DNA from: Bradyrhizobium sp. 186
Lineage (GTDB): Bacteria > Pseudomonadota > Alphaproteobacteria > Rhizobiales > Xanthobacteraceae
NCBI RefSeq assembly: GCF_023101685.1
Contig: NZ_CP082164.1
Location: 6,944,001 to 7,008,000, forward strand
Reading direction: 5' to 3'
DNA length: 64,000 bases
Shown: one piece after another, positions 62,806 to 64,000 of the stretch
Numbering within the stretch: the stretch's first letter is position 1
Layout: each line of letters starts with the position of its first letter
Notes under the pieces: generated by a model
What the model was told of the DNA's origin: nothing
The model's input: the letters and a program-made list of their open reading frames with translations, nothing else
Databases searched by the model: none
Position numbers and translations under genes: made by a program

Positions 62806-63057
62806 ATGACCCGCTTCTTCTTCGTCCACAGCTGCATTTCTGTCTTCGATGACGTCGGGCTGGAGCTTCCGGATATCGACGCTGCGCAAGCAGCGGCGAT
62901 CGAATTGAGCGGCCGAATTCTCAACGATGAACCAGAAGGTCCGTTATGGCACGATAATAAATGGCGCGTCGAGGTTACTGGCAGCCCTGGAATCGGCGGG
63001 CAGACTTTCCTTGTCCTTCCGTTTTCAGTCACGCGACATAACGCAGCAACGATGTGA
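62806..63057 (+). CDS. DUF6894-type small protein
   Basis: 83 residues: MTRFFFVHSCISVFDDVGLE then LPDIDAAQAAAIELSGRILN. The pattern xxFFxxxxxxxFxDDxGxELPDxxAAxxxA is the DUF6894 signature. GGAGG lies upstream, rather far from the ATG (11 nt). Relative of the gene at 9299. Function unknown. Confidence 0.75.
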   Translation: MTRFFFVHSCISVFDDVGLELPDIDAAQAAAIELSGRILNDEPEGPLWHDNKWRVEVTGSPGIGGQTFLVLPFSVTRHNAATM

Positions 63058-63179
63058 CTTGATCCATCTTATCGTTGCTCAAGTAGTTCGTCTTCGCTGC
63101 TTGGCTCGATGTGCTTGGCAACGCGCCCTTCGCGCTGGTGGATTGGCTGCTCAAAAAGCACCGGCGGGAGTGGCTGGCC

Positions 63180-63266
63180 TCACACGTGGCGATGCAGCCC
63201 CCAGAACGCAATTAGCAGGAGAGCTACGGTCCCAATTCCCAGCACTACGAGAATGGTTTCCAGCAT
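63180..63266 (-). CDS. 28-residue single-pass membrane peptide
   Basis: Reads MLETILVVLGIGTVALLLIA then FWGLHRHV: one TM helix and a short basic tail. GGAG is 11 nt before the ATG. Too short for family recognition. Similar in design to the peptide at 7218-7307. Confidence 0.4.
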   Translation of the reverse strand: MLETILVVLGIGTVALLLIAFWGLHRHV

Positions 63267-63712
63267 GACGAATCAAGCTCCGCCAGTAGCAAGGTTACAC
63301 AATCCCGAAGGCGTCGCTTTCAAATATGAGAGTGCGAGCACATCTGGATAAATTTGGCCCCAGCCAGAAGGGAAAGCTGGGGCCTTCGGTCATGGTGTCA
63401 TGCAGGACCGAAGATCAGACGAACGCGACCCATTAGTTCAGATACAAAGATCCCGACGTCACCGGCCAATTCCAAACCACACATACGGATGGAAGCCGAT
63501 GTAGGCCAATTGATCGGCCGCCTTCCCATGCGCTCGCCAGCGCGTTCCCTCTATGGGAGGAGGTCGAAGAAGAGCCCACACCGCGGTGATGAGGACGGTA
63601 ACACTCCATGATGAGTGAGCTTTACTGACGCTTTCCCGTTGAGATTTCACTAGCTTAGAGCTCCAGACTTTCTAAAATTGATTTCTGTGATTCATTTTTC
63701 GGGTACATTGCG
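63267..63712. other. Intergenic, nothing recognised
   Basis: About 446 bases without a convincing gene. The AT-rich end (63655-63705) probably contains the promoter of the gene at the right edge. Confidence 0.4.
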
Positions 63713-64000
63713 ATGGTGAAACCTGCGGTTTCGCGTGACGCCTTTCGTGGTTTGTTTGCTCTTTACGCAGAAAAGGCCGACCACGAGCATGATGGTGAAC
63801 ACCGGCTATTGAAGTTGTTCGCTTCGACCAAAGACATTCCTGACTACTTACTAGAGCTATGGTCAGACCGCACTCAGCTGCTCGACCCCGAAATCGTTGG
63901 TAGCATGCTAATCCCGCGCACCCGGCAGATCGCCGATGGCAGCGCACATTATGACCATGCCAGCGACTTTCTCCATGCGCTCCTTAGAGACATGGAGCGA
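63713..64000 (+). CDS. Partial hypothetical protein at the right edge
   Basis: The first 96 codons of a gene cut by the window edge: MVKPAVSRDAFRGLFALYAE then KADHEHDGEHRLLKLFASTK and IPDYLLELWSDRTQLLDPEI. Helical and charged, no stop up to the edge. No ribosome binding site stands out, and the family is not recognised. Confidence 0.55.
   Translation, partial: MVKPAVSRDAFRGLFALYAEKADHEHDGEHRLLKLFASTKDIPDYLLELWSDRTQLLDPEIVGSMLIPRTRQIADGSAHYDHASDFLHALLRDMER

Overview
The window looks like a chromosomal accessory region of a Bradyrhizobium-type alphaproteobacterium (high GC). The evidence is a rhizobial RecA with a GTTC-N7-GTTC SOS box, DUF1835-, DUF6894-, DUF2798-, DUF4167- and HdeA-type small proteins common in that group, a mobile-element load typical of Bradyrhizobium, and remnants of a rhizobial-type integrative conjugative element. 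No rRNA, tRNA or CRISPR array was seen.

Layout. 0-3.5 kb: three tandem DUF1835-like paralogues (the leftmost cut by the window edge) downstream of recA. 3.5-5.9 kb: two IS630-family elements head to tail, sharing one CTAG junction. 5.9-19.3 kb: mostly ordinary chromosome. It holds small secreted, membrane and zinc-binding proteins, a PaaI thioesterase, HdeA, a PilZ protein, a broken PQQ dehydrogenase, a YeeE/YedE pair, an acetyltransferase, hicBA, a FrnE-like DsbA protein and an XRE regulator. 19.6-23 kb: a decay zone with an IS256 end relic, fused uracil-DNA glycosylase and HIT gene fragments, and an internally deleted nuoD copy, next to an intact site-2 protease. 23.4-27 kb: MmgE/PrpD gene and a phosphosulfolactate-synthase-like gene split by an IS701-family element with a 4-bp duplication. 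27.5-31.9 kb: a nucleotidyltransferase/metallophosphoesterase pair, a Do-type protease and small proteins. 32-37.7 kb: galE and a glycan cassette (methyltransferase, small permease, GT2, DUF2304, convergent PMT-like glycosyltransferase). 38.7-40.1 kb: IS256-family element. 41.4-45.7 kb: a tight operon of an exported F420-reductase-like protein, an NTP/NDP translocase and a Tat-exported aldo/keto reductase.

46.8-64 kb is the most mosaic part. It contains a HEPN-like protein, a two-gene MBL-fold/four-TM unit using TTG and CTG starts, two Fic genes whose start codons lie inside operator-like repeats, and a third Fic remnant. It also has relaxase, TraF, DUF6499/DUF2285 and DUF736 remnants, and an IS66 element whose tnpB is split by a large serine recombinase cassette between 6-bp direct repeats. 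A FixJ-type response regulator and small genes follow.

Many otherwise well-preserved genes carry single-base or short indels (IS630-B, PQQ dehydrogenase, a membrane protein, IS256 and IS66 transposases, GYD protein, relaxase). Some of these may be assembly errors rather than biology, and this should be settled before calling them pseudogenes. Family names were assigned by reading the translations; no database search was run.
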